Below, piece after piece: positions 34,501 through 46,500 of a stretch of DNA of 64,000 bases. The notes under the pieces were generated by a model, which worked only from the letters and a program-made list of their open reading frames with translations, did no database searches and was not told the origin of the DNA. Both the position numbers and the translations under genes were made by a program. Where the stretch lies: positions 6,448,001 to 6,512,000 of the forward strand of contig OX421966.1 of the NCBI GenBank assembly GCA_949128115.1, read 5' to 3'. The stretch is from Anaspis maculata (Eukaryota > Arthropoda > Insecta > Coleoptera > Scraptiidae). The first letter of the stretch is position 1. Each line of letters begins with the position of its first letter.

Positions 34501-37500
34501 CAGAATATCCAATTTTTCAATTTGAATCCATGCCGTTCTAGCCATAAGTTTGGAAAGATAGCGCCTGAATAAATTAATTTTTAACAAGGTTCGTTTCAAT
34601 TGTTATAAAATTTTACAATTCATAGGTATGAAAATTAGGGCCCATTCAAATTTAACATTCGGATCACCGATGTATAACTCGCGGTTCTTAAGCTACGCCT
34701 TTTCAAAGTCAATTTTCCCTTATAGGCCAGTCAAATAAGGAAAGCTGGAGTGGAAAAACTGTTGGAGTTTTGGAAATTTGACAGTAATGTCCGGTAAGGT
34801 GTACTGTCAAACATACTAAAAGTCTCCAACTCTACCTATTGAGCTCGAGCCGCCATCTTGGAAAAATGGTCCTTCGATCCAGTTTTCTGTTCATATTCCG
34901 CTAATCATCAGAGATATTCAATTCAGTTTGATAAAAAATCAAGGCTATAAAAATGTCTACAAAAATTGTTGCATACCGATTTTTTTCTCGAATCTGTTGA
35001 AATTAATTAAATTAAATTAACAAACAAAAATAAAAAAATGAGCGATTTTTGCCTATGGCTAGAGATATTGTCTCCAAAATTTGTGAAGATGTTGGCAGTC
35101 CACATCAAAGCTGAACGTGACAGTTGAGATAAAAAAAAATTGCGAAAATATTTTTTAATTTTTTTTTTTCAAATTAAGCAAAAATTTGGTTTTTGAGTTT
35201 CACATTTACAACAGGGCGAAGTAAAGGTTTCATTCGAACATCAATCAGTTTTGATATTCACATATTGTAAGACAAGATTTCATAAGTATTGTGCCTTCAC
35301 GAGCTTCTGGAATGCTCGATATGAATTAAGCTGGAAGAAAAATAGCTAAGTCCAAAAAGTGTTGTCGATTGGTTCTGAAGGGAACATTTCGAAACAAAAG
35401 ACATCAGCAAAGGATATACAGGAGATCCAAAGGTTATTCAACTGTATATGAGCCCCATATTGATGTGCCTTATCCAAAATAGTACAAAAGAATTAATCAA
35501 AATGTGAGAATCCACCCTGTATAACAAAAAGTAACGATATAATATGGAAGTAGTAGATCATACCTGGTGCCAAAAATACAGCTTTTACATTGCTGAAAAA
35601 AAGAACAAAATTATTCGATTTATTTGAAAGTTATTAGTCCTCAAACTTGACTTCACAAATTTCAGCCAGTCAAATAGGGAAAAGTAGAGAGAAGTAACGG
35701 TCGGAGTTTCAGAAATTTGACCGGAATGTTCGCTGAGGTATACTTATAAACATACTAAAAGTCCCTGCCTCTTCTTATTGCGCTTGAGCCGCCATCTTGG
35801 AAAAATGGTCCTTCGATCAAGTTTATTACCATTTTTCCAAGATGGCGGCTCGAGCACAACAAGTAGAGGCGGGGACTTTTAGTATGTTTATAAGTATACC
35901 TTAGCGAATATCCCTGTCAAAGTGCCAAATTTCTGAAACTCCGACAGTTACTTCTCTCTACTTTTCCCCATTTGACTGGCTGAAATTTGTAAAGTCAAGT
36001 TTGAGGACTAATAACTTTCAAATAAATTAATCAATTTTGTTCCTTTTTCCAGAAATGTGAAGGCTGTATTTTTGGCATCAGGTATGATCTACTACTTCCA
36101 TTTTGTATCGTTACTTTTTGTTATACAGGGTGGATTTTAACATTTTGATTGATTCTTTTGTACTATTTTGGACAAGGCACATCAATATGGGGCTTATATA
36201 CAGTTGAATAACATTTGGACCTCCTGTATATCCTTTGCTGATGTCTTTTGTTGTGAAATGTTACCTTCAGAACCAATCGACAACACTTTTGGGACTTAGC
36301 TATTATTCTTTCAGTTTAATTCATATCGAGCATTCCAGAAGCTCGTGAAGGCACAATACTGATGAAATCTTGTCTTGCAATATGTAAATATCAAAACTGA
36401 TCGATGTTTGATTGAAACTTTCACTCCGCCGTGTTGGAAATGTCAAACTCAAAAACCACATTTTTGCTTAATTTAAAAAAAATAAAAAAATATTTTCGCA
36501 ATTTTTTATTCTATCTCAACTGTCACGTTTAGCTTTGATGTAGACTGCCAACATCTTCACAAATTTTGAAGACAATATCTCTAGCCATAGGCAAAAAATC
36601 GCTTATTTTTTTATTTTTTTTTTGTTATTTTAATTTAATTAATTTCAACAGATACGAGAAAAAATCGGTATGAAACAATTTTTGTAGACAATTTTATAGC
36701 CTTGACTTTGTATTAAACTTGATTAAATATCTCTGATGATTAGCGGAATATGAGCAGAAAACTGGATCGAAGGACCATTTTTCCAAGATGGCGGCTCGAG
36801 CTCAATAGGTAGAGTTGGGGACTTTTAGTATGTTCAACAGTACACCTTATCGGACATTAATGTCAAATTTCCAAAACCCCAACAGTTTTTTCCCTCAAAC
36901 GGAAAAATTTGTTCTAATTTGACTGGCCTATTAGAGTTCACCCTATAGTTGCATAACAACTGTTACTACTAATCGATTTTCTGCAAATTTATGATCTGTG
37001 GTTGACAAAAGATCTAAAGACAAATGTAATCGGAAGTCAAAAGTTCATGCTACAGGCTGCCAGAGTTCTTAAAGCCATAACTCAAGAATCGCAAGTAACA
37101 CGCGGACGATTTAGATGTCAGATCGTGAAGAATCGAATCAGCTTCCATCCGCATATCAACGCTTCAACCTCACGTCGACTGGAATAAAAAATTGCCAAAA
37201 ATATTTTTCGGGCTCCATTTTTTCACTACGGCTAGAACAGCAGAGATACAAAGTGGGGGAGTAGAACTTCAGAAAGGGCACTTTCAAGTATATGATAATG
37301 TCGAGAATAATGTCAAGTTCCAAAAATTTCCGATGACCTTCAAAAAAAACGCCGTATTTTAGGCAGTACTAGCCAAATGCTTCGCTTCGCTTCCTCAATT
37401 TTGACCAGGTCACCACAGCCTGCCTGAATTATGAATTTAATTGATTACACGATACTTGGGTACCATAAAGAGTCGGGTAACAAAATATCCCAGCCAAAAA

Positions 37501-40500
37501 TATCCCCGCGACAAAATATCCCAGGCCGAAAATATCCCAGCCAAAAAGACCCCACCCAAAAATATCCCCGCGACAAAACTTCCCAATCTGAAAATATCGC
37601 AAGAAGGCAACAGCTTTTCAGCCACTGGATCTCTGGTACTCTGACATCCAATCAAAGGCTAAGTGGGCTAATTAGAACTTCATACTACACTCGAAGACAC
37701 AAAGGGGCCCGATAGGGCTTCGAGTATCACATTTAGGCACAAGATGCTTACCTCGTTGCTCAGTCATGCTCCGAAAGTCTCGGAAAGATGCAAGGGGGCT
37801 CAGCAAGGCTTCAAAAGACGTTGAAGAAACAGGGCGGTCAAATGGAGCCATGTGTAACATAAGAAGGCAGAAAGAAGCCCACTGGAACGCTGAGAGTCTT
37901 GAAAAAGCACAAGGGGGCTAATAAGAGATCCAAACTACACTTGCTCTCACATGGGGGCCCAATAGGGCTCCGTATGTTTTATGTGTTTCCCATGAAGGCA
38001 CAAGGTATTTACACTAGAGTTTTCAAGCCTGGGGGCTCACTGGAACTCTGAAAAACACGAGAAAACGTGGGCGGGCTCATCAGGGCTCCAAACGACACAT
38101 GAGGACACAAGGGGGGTCAACAGAGATCCGAATGCTACGGAAAAATGCAAGGCAGTAAGGCTTCAAACGATACTGAAGACACAAGGGGGCCCAATAACGG
38201 AGCTTTACGTGACAAAGAAGGGGAAAAGCGAGGGGAAAAGGGGCTCACCGGTATTCTGGAAGCCAGCAAAAGCATAACTTGGCCAATTAGGCTCCATTTT
38301 GGGCTCTGTACTACAGTTGAGTATACACAGGGGCCCGATAGGGCTCCGAATATCACATCAAGGCACAAGGCGCTTATTATGCTCCGAAAGTCTCGGAGAC
38401 TAACTTGAAATTGGACTTACACCTATTCTGAAAGCCATGAAAAAACAGAATGGGGCACAACAGTGTTTGAACCACACTTGGAGACACAATCAGGGGTAGG
38501 AAACTGGGATATGATTGTTTACAGTTATATTGCGGTTCTGTCCCACAGGTATAGATGGCGACAGCAGCACCCAATTTGACATACACCAGACATCAAAACT
38601 GACACAATTGACAGTACAACACCTGACACCTTCAACTGACAGGAGAAAAACCGTTTAAAAATTTCCACTTATTTCTGTTTGGCGTCTGTTCTGTGTTTTT
38701 CGTCGGAAAATTTCAACATCCAAGTTTCCAGTGATTGTTTCGGACTCCAGTCCTTGTCAGGAATTGCCTGGATTAAGTTTGATTTCATTTTGAAGCATTC
38801 CTTTTAATTTAACCTCAAACACGGTAAGTTGCTTTACCTGCTTCTACATCGTATTTTGTTGGATTGATCTAGGTACTTCTCTCCTTCAGATGACTACAAC
38901 AGAATTTCGCGTGGAAACACCATCTTGATGAGGTGCTCGTGTGCTTGTACCTAATTTCCCCGAGGTTGTCGAACAGAACAAAACAGTGAACATTGCGGCT
39001 AACAACAAGCTAACTGTCTGAGATTTTCTAAAACGAATTGGAAGAGAAGATAAATAATAAAGATTTTTTCAGAAGTGACGTCTCGAAATATTGTTTATTT
39101 CTGTATAATTTTCTGTTTGCCATACCTTCGAGTCCATCAGTAATAATATGAGTACCGTATGATCAAAAACTTTCCTACTCAAGGCAGGCTGTGGTCTTGG
39201 TCATTGACAGGCAAACGAGGCTGATTTTGGCCAGGCCACAGCCTGCCTTGAGCAAGAAAGTTTTTGATCATATGATATTTTCTGAGTAAATTACAAACTA
39301 AAAAGTTCTTGTGAAAAGCTTACTTGTGAAAATTATGTGTGAAGGGTAGACAACAGTAAATTTTCTCAAATGATTTTGCAATATTATTCGAGAAAAATAC
39401 TGTGAAATACCTTTCATGCATGATTTTTGTACTTGGGCTTAAAAAAAGTAAAAAGAACAAAAATACAGGGATTTCATATTTCCCCGCCACAATTTTTTAC
39501 AGATTTCTTCCAAGATATCACAATACAATGCGAATGATACTGTCCCATTTCGGTAGATGGCGCTCTAATTCATACACGCCTGCTGTATGGAGAGTGGCCT
39601 ATCTATTTAGGCTTGTCTATGGACACAATGAGGGCGCGATAGTGCTGCCAACATGATATGATGGCACACCGCTGCTTGCTGCTTCGAAAATCATGAAACA
39701 TGCAAAGGGACTCGGCATGGCTTTAAATTATATTGAAAACAGAATGAGGAGGCCCAGTAGTGCTCTTGATAATACAAGACTGCAAAAAGGGCCTTACTGG
39801 AAGTCTGAAAGCAATAAAAAAACATAAAGAAACTCATGAGGTTTAGGTAATCATAGTTTTTTCTGCGGACGTAAATTTCTAAGGAACATAATTAATTTTA
39901 GGGAGACGTAATATGTAGGGGATGGTGTTTCCAGGGAACGTAATATCTAGGGGATGTAGTTTCCAGGGGACGTTATCTTCTGGGGACGTAATTTCCCGGG
40001 GACGTTTTGTGGGGGATGTCTTTTCCGGATTCGCAATTACTTATCTGGTGGGTCTGGAAAGGAGGACGATACTTGGGTAAAAAATGTACTTCTCGAGGGA
40101 TAAACCCGAGGGGCAAACCGCTGGTCAAGTTCTGTACACCAGACTTCATCCTCGTAAGGATTTCCCCCGGACTTCCTTCAGACTTCCTCCGGACTTCACC
40201 CGGACTTCTCACGGACTTCCCCCGGACTTCCCCTGGACCTCTTGAGGGACAAACCGCTAACAAAATGTACACCGATTTCCACTGATTTTTAAATGATTTC
40301 CAATGATTTCCATGGAAGAGTACACCCGATTTCCAAGGTGGTTTACCCCTCGGTACCTACTTTTCATCTGGTGGGTCCAAAAAGAAGGAGAATGTTTGAG
40401 TCAAAAATCAGTTCTTTATCTGTTGGGTCTGGGAAGAAGTACGATAATTGAGTCGAAAATGAGCTGCTCATCTGGCGGGTCTGAAAAGAAGGACGATACT

Positions 40501-43500
40501 TTAGACGACCAATATACTTGTTATCGGGTGGGTCCGAAACTCTAATATTATATAATATCATCTATACTATTTTCTCCTGGGACATTATTGGAAGGGATAT
40601 TATTGACAAGGATATTTTTGACCGGGATATTTTGTCGCCGCACCCCATAAAGACAATTCTAACAGTTCTCCGGTACCTAAGTGTTATTGAAATTGAGGCT
40701 GTGATTGAGGTATGAAATAATAAAAAAATGTATATTCACCTACAAAATGACGTTTCCAAGTGTTGCAATCTGCTGGAAAACAAACGATGTTCCTACCGTA
40801 TGATCAGAAACGTTCCTCTTCTAGGCAGGCTGTGGCCTGGCCAAAATCAGCCTCGTTCACTTTCCAGTGACCAGACCACAGCCTGCCTAGAGGAGGAAAG
40901 TTTTCGATCATATGGTACTCATTATCAGACGAAGTCCACATTAACGCCTTCGCCATATCTGCCTCAACAGAGATGTGAATGTTCCACCATAATTTTTCAT
41001 GATCTTTGATGGTCCAATAATCGACTTAGGCAGGGCCGCCAAAAGCTCCGCTAAGCCTCGATGTTGGATGTCACTTACAGACTAGATTTGGCACATTTAC
41101 TAGCCTGGAAACGTCTCTTCAAAAATGCCTATGAAATGGATCAACGCCCAAATCGCCGCAAGTTCTCTATGATTCCGGATTCCATCCAATTCCCATGAAA
41201 AAATAAGAACTTAGCTCATTTGAACCAGATTCAGCACTACTGCTAGCTCAGAAACGTTTCAAGTTGGCGTTCAGTTTCACAAAATGCTTCTAAAATTCAT
41301 CAACATCTGAAATGCTGCTAGTTCACCACCATTACAAATTCAAGTCAATAATATTATTTTAAGTAAGAAACTTGACCTTTTTGAACTGGATTCGGCACCG
41401 TAGTATACAGGGTGTTTCAGGGATGATAGCTAAAAATTCAACTGTGAGTAGATCTCGTCCAAATACGACAGAAACCTGTATACCATTCTGCAAAGTTCGG
41501 CCTGATGACGAAATAAAGCCCTTGAAGGTCACTTTTTTCGGATTCCAAAAACTTGTAACTTAGGAACGTTTTGACAAAATTAGCTCAAATTCACGATGAG
41601 CTGGTTTATCAACATTTTCTATCAACCTGCCCAATTTTGAAAGAATCCAATAAGTAGCGTAAAAATTATGGAGGGTCACTTTGAGTCAACTTTCCTTCGG
41701 ATGCTTCTGAATTATTGACCCTCGTAACTCCTACGCCACTGACTGGATCCTTCCAAAATTTGACAGGTCGGTAGATAGTTTCGACAAACCACTCTGTGCT
41801 GAATTTAGGTTGATTTTGTCAAAACGTTCCTGAATGGACCTATTTCTTTTTCACGCCCCTTTTGCCTCCTATCGCCGCTCATTGGCGAGATTTGCCTCAC
41901 AATCTCCCATAGCAACTCTGTCAGTGCCACTGACATTCTACTTGTCATTACCCCTGTCAACAATATGTTACAATATTAATCAGTTGTCAGTAAAACAGAA
42001 CCAAAATGTGGAGCAAAAGTCTTGCCATGCTGCAACCTACAGACTCGACAACGCTTTACTTTTTTATAAGAGTGTAAGCATCAAATGAAGGGGAACCAGC
42101 GTGCTAAGGGGTTGAAGTATAGTGCGGAAGGATATTTTGAAGACGTACTTGTGAATAACCTGGAGGTAAAAGCGGAGTGCTACAGGAGCCAGAAAAAGAA
42201 ACAAGCTTCTCAACACAATGTCAATGTCACACAATGTCCGGAACAGCATTTGTTTTCAGCGTCTTCTTTGTACCAATCACTGGATGAATAGAAATCTTCA
42301 ACTCTGAAGTGCCGTGAGCACACCAAAACTGAAGCAAAATATTGAGGTTTTGTTGTGAAGTTGCAGTAGGTAATTGCCAAATAGGAAGGTGAGATAGCAT
42401 TCCCAGCACTTTGAACAGTGATTTGGGCATGGATGGATTTGGGCGACCCCGCTTTTGGCCTTGTGCAACTTGTAAAACAGCTAAAATCGTTTCGTTCGCC
42501 TTTGAATTCTTCCTGATGCCGGTATCTTCCAGTGACGGCCATCCATTTATTCCGCTCATTTTCGTCGGCAGGAAATCCGTGGAACGGAACATTTGGGGGA
42601 AATACTCCCTTGGACTTGTGCGGACAACTTTTCACACAACAAACGGGCCTTTTTCGAATTAATTCGATCAGTGTAGCGACACGACACAGGTTTCAGTCAT
42701 AAGTGACAGTGACAATTCTAATTCATTGTGACCCTTGATTGTGACAGTATCGCCGTCCTCGAATTCCGCGCCTAATAATCAAAGGCCTTTAATTGGCCAG
42801 GGGTGTGGCTTAAAATTATTCATCCTTGTCTGAACGTCTCTGTTCCCCATAAGAAATAGGTCTATTACTTTTCGAAATCTGAAAAAAGTGAACTTTGAAG
42901 TGCTGTATCTTCGTCATTAGGCCGAACTTTGCAAAATGGCATATAGGTTTTTGTCGAGGGGTTAACCACTGTGGAGGTTTTCTGTCCCTTGCCTTGGAGA
43001 TCCGTGGAGGTTTGGTGGAGATCCGTGGGGATCCGTGGAGATCCGTGGAGGTTTGGTGGAGATCCGTGGGGATCCGTGGGGATCCGTGGAGATCCGTGGA
43101 GGTTTGGTGGAGATCCGTGGGGATCCGTGGGGATCCGTGGATATCCTTGGAGGTTTTATGGAGATCCGTGGAGATTTCGTGGAAATTTCTTCTCAATTTG
43201 GACACTTTTCTGATATTTGAACTCATATGATGTCTTTAGTTCAATGTTTTAATATCTAAGCTTGATTTGTTGGCCAGCTCTAGTTAAAAATAGTAAGGAT
43301 AAATACTTCGTATTGATAGATCAGCAAATTTTTGATATCGTTAAAGCAGAATTCTGTATTATCCCATTCAAGACGACCTGTAATGGATGTCACCCCTGTT
43401 TCCCTTTCTTGTTTTGCGAATCGTTGCAAATGAGAAAATCAGGGTGAGTGCTCGAGTGAAGGCCAGTTTGACGAAAGCGAAATAGCACTTTTCGGGAATA

Positions 43501-46500
43501 GATCCTGGAGTAAACTGCACGCCGGCGAAAGTTTAACCCAGAAGGTTATACCAAGTAAAAAGTAGGTGACCGTGTCATAAAGGGGACCCGAAGCCGTACA
43601 TTTCACAGTTACAATTTTACCATTATTCCCTTCCTCATGCAATAATTTTGAGTCAATCTAGGTACGGGAGAATGCGATTTACTAACGTGAACTATTCAAT
43701 TTTCGCACTTGAACAATGTCCACTTTCCTTGCTGGTCGCCACAGTGTCGGACTAAGGGGGGGGGCGGTGGGGGCGGTCCACCCCGGGCCTCGGAGCCTCA
43801 ATTATCTGATGGGGCCTCCAATTCCTCTTGTTTGCAAAAAATATTGCAAAAAAATTGAGATAAAATCCAAAAATTCCAATTTTTTTCCTCAATGGTCATT
43901 TTTTTCGCATATTACTCAAGTGAGTAATATTTTTTTCCTTTTTTTTACATTTTAAAGTTACCTTGGCAGGCCCCATGACAACAGGTTTGGGGGCCTACAC
44001 ACAGTCAATTAATAGGGGTGTGTCTGTATCACGGAATCTCCAAGAAATATTCTCACTTCAGGCTTCAGGGGCCCCGGCCCCGGATATCATAGTGCCAGGG
44101 GCCTCAAGCCCTTGAAATTTTGTACTTTTTTTTTCAAAAGAGGAAAGAGACAAAACAACAAAATTATCTTCTCTGCGCGCTACAGACTACGCCACTGTGT
44201 TTTTTTAGTCAAGTTAACAACTCATATTTTTTTGTTTATTAGGCTTTTTCTCAATCACGGCGGGGCAGGGCGGGCCAAAAAGTCTGCCGGCGCCCCTAAT
44301 ATTCTCAACTTTCACTCCTTAGGGGCCCCATCTCACAATTCCGCCCAGGGCCCCCGATTCCCTTAGTCCGCCACTGGGTCGCCATGGTAACCACACTCTC
44401 TTCTCGCTGTTCTTTTCTGACAATTGACGTTTCAAGGAGCTATGCGAAAAATGTGAAGATGCATGTGCTTCACATAGCGCAGTACGTTATTGGCATTAAT
44501 AAAAACAGCAATATGATTTGAAAGGCAAATAGAGAAATTACACGCGTCAACTACCCACTCAGCATAGCATGTCATGTTTCATAAATGAGATGATCTCAAT
44601 CATGTCACAAAATAACATCACAATGAACGTTACTTCCACATCTCTGTGATGTTCATCCGCGATGTTATACGATGTAATGTCTGAGGGATGTTTCGAAATA
44701 AACTTAAATTGAACATCACACATGAGACATCTACCGGACATCACATTGTTACTGCTTTCAACTTGCCGAAGTGTAACATCTCACTGACGTCAATGAGATG
44801 TAGTCACTGAGAGATTTTTCAAATTTCGCGGGCTGTCATCGTTAAGCTCTGTGTGTCGAAAAATATTTAATAAATAGTTTTGTCCTCTATTCCATGTGTG
44901 TGATGCCAGAACAGCCTTATGTCTTCATGTTTAGTGTGAGGCCCTGCGGGCCCTCTTATGTCTTCAAGTGTCGTTTGGAACAACTTTTGTGTCTTCTTGT
45001 GCTTGTGACTTTCGGAACTAGTGTGCCCCATTTGTGTCTCCTTGTGTTCTTCGAAAGCCTACTGGGCCTTCTTGCATTTTGTCGTGACTTTCGCACCTTT
45101 AGTGAACCTTTGTGTCTGATTTTGCGTTATTCGGAACCCCAAAATGGGCCCCTTTTTGTTTTATTGTGCTTTCGAATACTTTGATGACTCCCGTTCATGT
45201 CTTATTGTAATATCCGGGGCCCCAACGGAGTCCCTTGTGCCTTGCTGTAACGTTTCGAGCCCCAGCGAGGCTTTTTGGGCTCGGTGTATCGTTTGGAGTC
45301 CTAATGAAATATTCCGAGAAACAGCCCTGAACATCAAGTGCGCTGTTTAAATATACTGTAGTAGACAAGTTGGTAGCTTAGACGAATCGGCAGCAGTGCC
45401 TCTAACCATCACCTGTGGGGATCCAGGTTCGAATCCTGCGGAGGACGCCATAGAAGAAGAACTTTTCTTAGGGAAAAAACGTGCTGTATAGATTGTGAAA
45501 ATTAGTAAAAATAGGTGCGGAACCTCCTGTGACATAAAGCTATGTTGAAAAGTGGTGAAAAATTAATTTTTATTCAAAAATACACATTCAAAATGCGACG
45601 TATCATGTACGTCAAAAAGTGATATCTACGAGATGTGGAATAGCGATGTAGATAGTATGTCACATTTGGACATCTTTGAGATATCTCATTCATGTTCTAA
45701 TTACCCGGACATAAGAAGTAACAGAGATGTCCACTTCGTGTGTCCACTTAACATCGCAGAGACTTTTTTGTTAACATCGCCGTTGTGACTTGAACATCTA
45801 AGTGATGTCACAGAGATGTTCTCTTGCTGAGTGGGTACCTATTTTTCGCGACTTTTTTTTTCTCGTTTTTCGTGTTTTATTCCTTCTTTTTAAAAGTACT
45901 TTACCTCCTTTTTATGCTTTTGCGAGATATACTTTCCATGAGTTGTTATCCTTTTTTGGGCTCTTCCGTTTTTTCCTTGCACTCCATTCCTTCCTTACAC
46001 GCGTCGACTGCCTTATCTTGCGACTTTCTTTCCGTTTCGTGTGATTTATTCTTACTTGTCAATGTTTTCTTTTACGATTGTTAGCGATTTTTAGCCCTGT
46101 TTCTTGTTTTATGACGCGTTCTTTTTAGTCTCTTCCCGCCCAACAGTCCAATTTCACCCCTTGGTCCCGTTGGTGTCTTTTGGTAGCGTATTGCCACAAA
46201 ACCAATGTCTTTCACTGATTTTCTTACAATTACTTGCGATTTTTCACCCCGTTCTTATAGTTTTATGATACGTTCTTCCCAGCTTCTCCTCGCCCAACAC
46301 TCCTATTTTGCTCCATGGTCCCGTTTGTGTCTTTTGGTAGTATATTGTCACAAAAACAATGTCTTCCTGGTTTTCTCCCGATTTCTTGCTATTTTCTGCC
46401 CTGTTTCCTTTTACGACGCGTTATTCCGCCCGGCGCAAAAATACACTGCGTAGTTTCCTTCCTTTCATTTTTTTTCTCGAAAATCTGTGTATCTTCCGCA

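Larger units (their letters stand above)
37452..40690. repeat. Large composite repeat bounded by AAAATATCCC arrays
   Basis: At the left end (37452-37600) AAAATATCCC-like words are spaced ~20 bp apart (AACAAAATATCCCAGCC, AAAAATATCCCCGCGAC and so on). At the right end (40575-40690) the inverted words recur (GGGATATTATTGACAAGG, GGATATTTTGTCGCCGC), followed by CTCCGGTACCTAAG, which mirrors CTTGGGTACCATAAAG on the left. The interior holds several degenerate minisatellites and a decayed small gene, so it may be a nested composite. Confidence 0.5.

Noticed and set aside
38890..39057. Selenoprotein with three TGA-encoded residues
   Set aside because: No recognised selenoprotein, no SECIS seen by eye, and CGA-to-TGA decay explains the pattern more simply.
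42895..43230. Open frames encoding repeats of GIRGDPWRSVE type, also at 47064-47426
   Set aside because: All frames of the GATCCGTGG minisatellite are open; this is a repeat artefact, not a repeat protein.
45345..45440. Functional tRNA gene
   Set aside because: Box A and box B are present, but the acceptor stem does not pair and there is no clean 72-75-nt tRNA; a SINE head is more likely.
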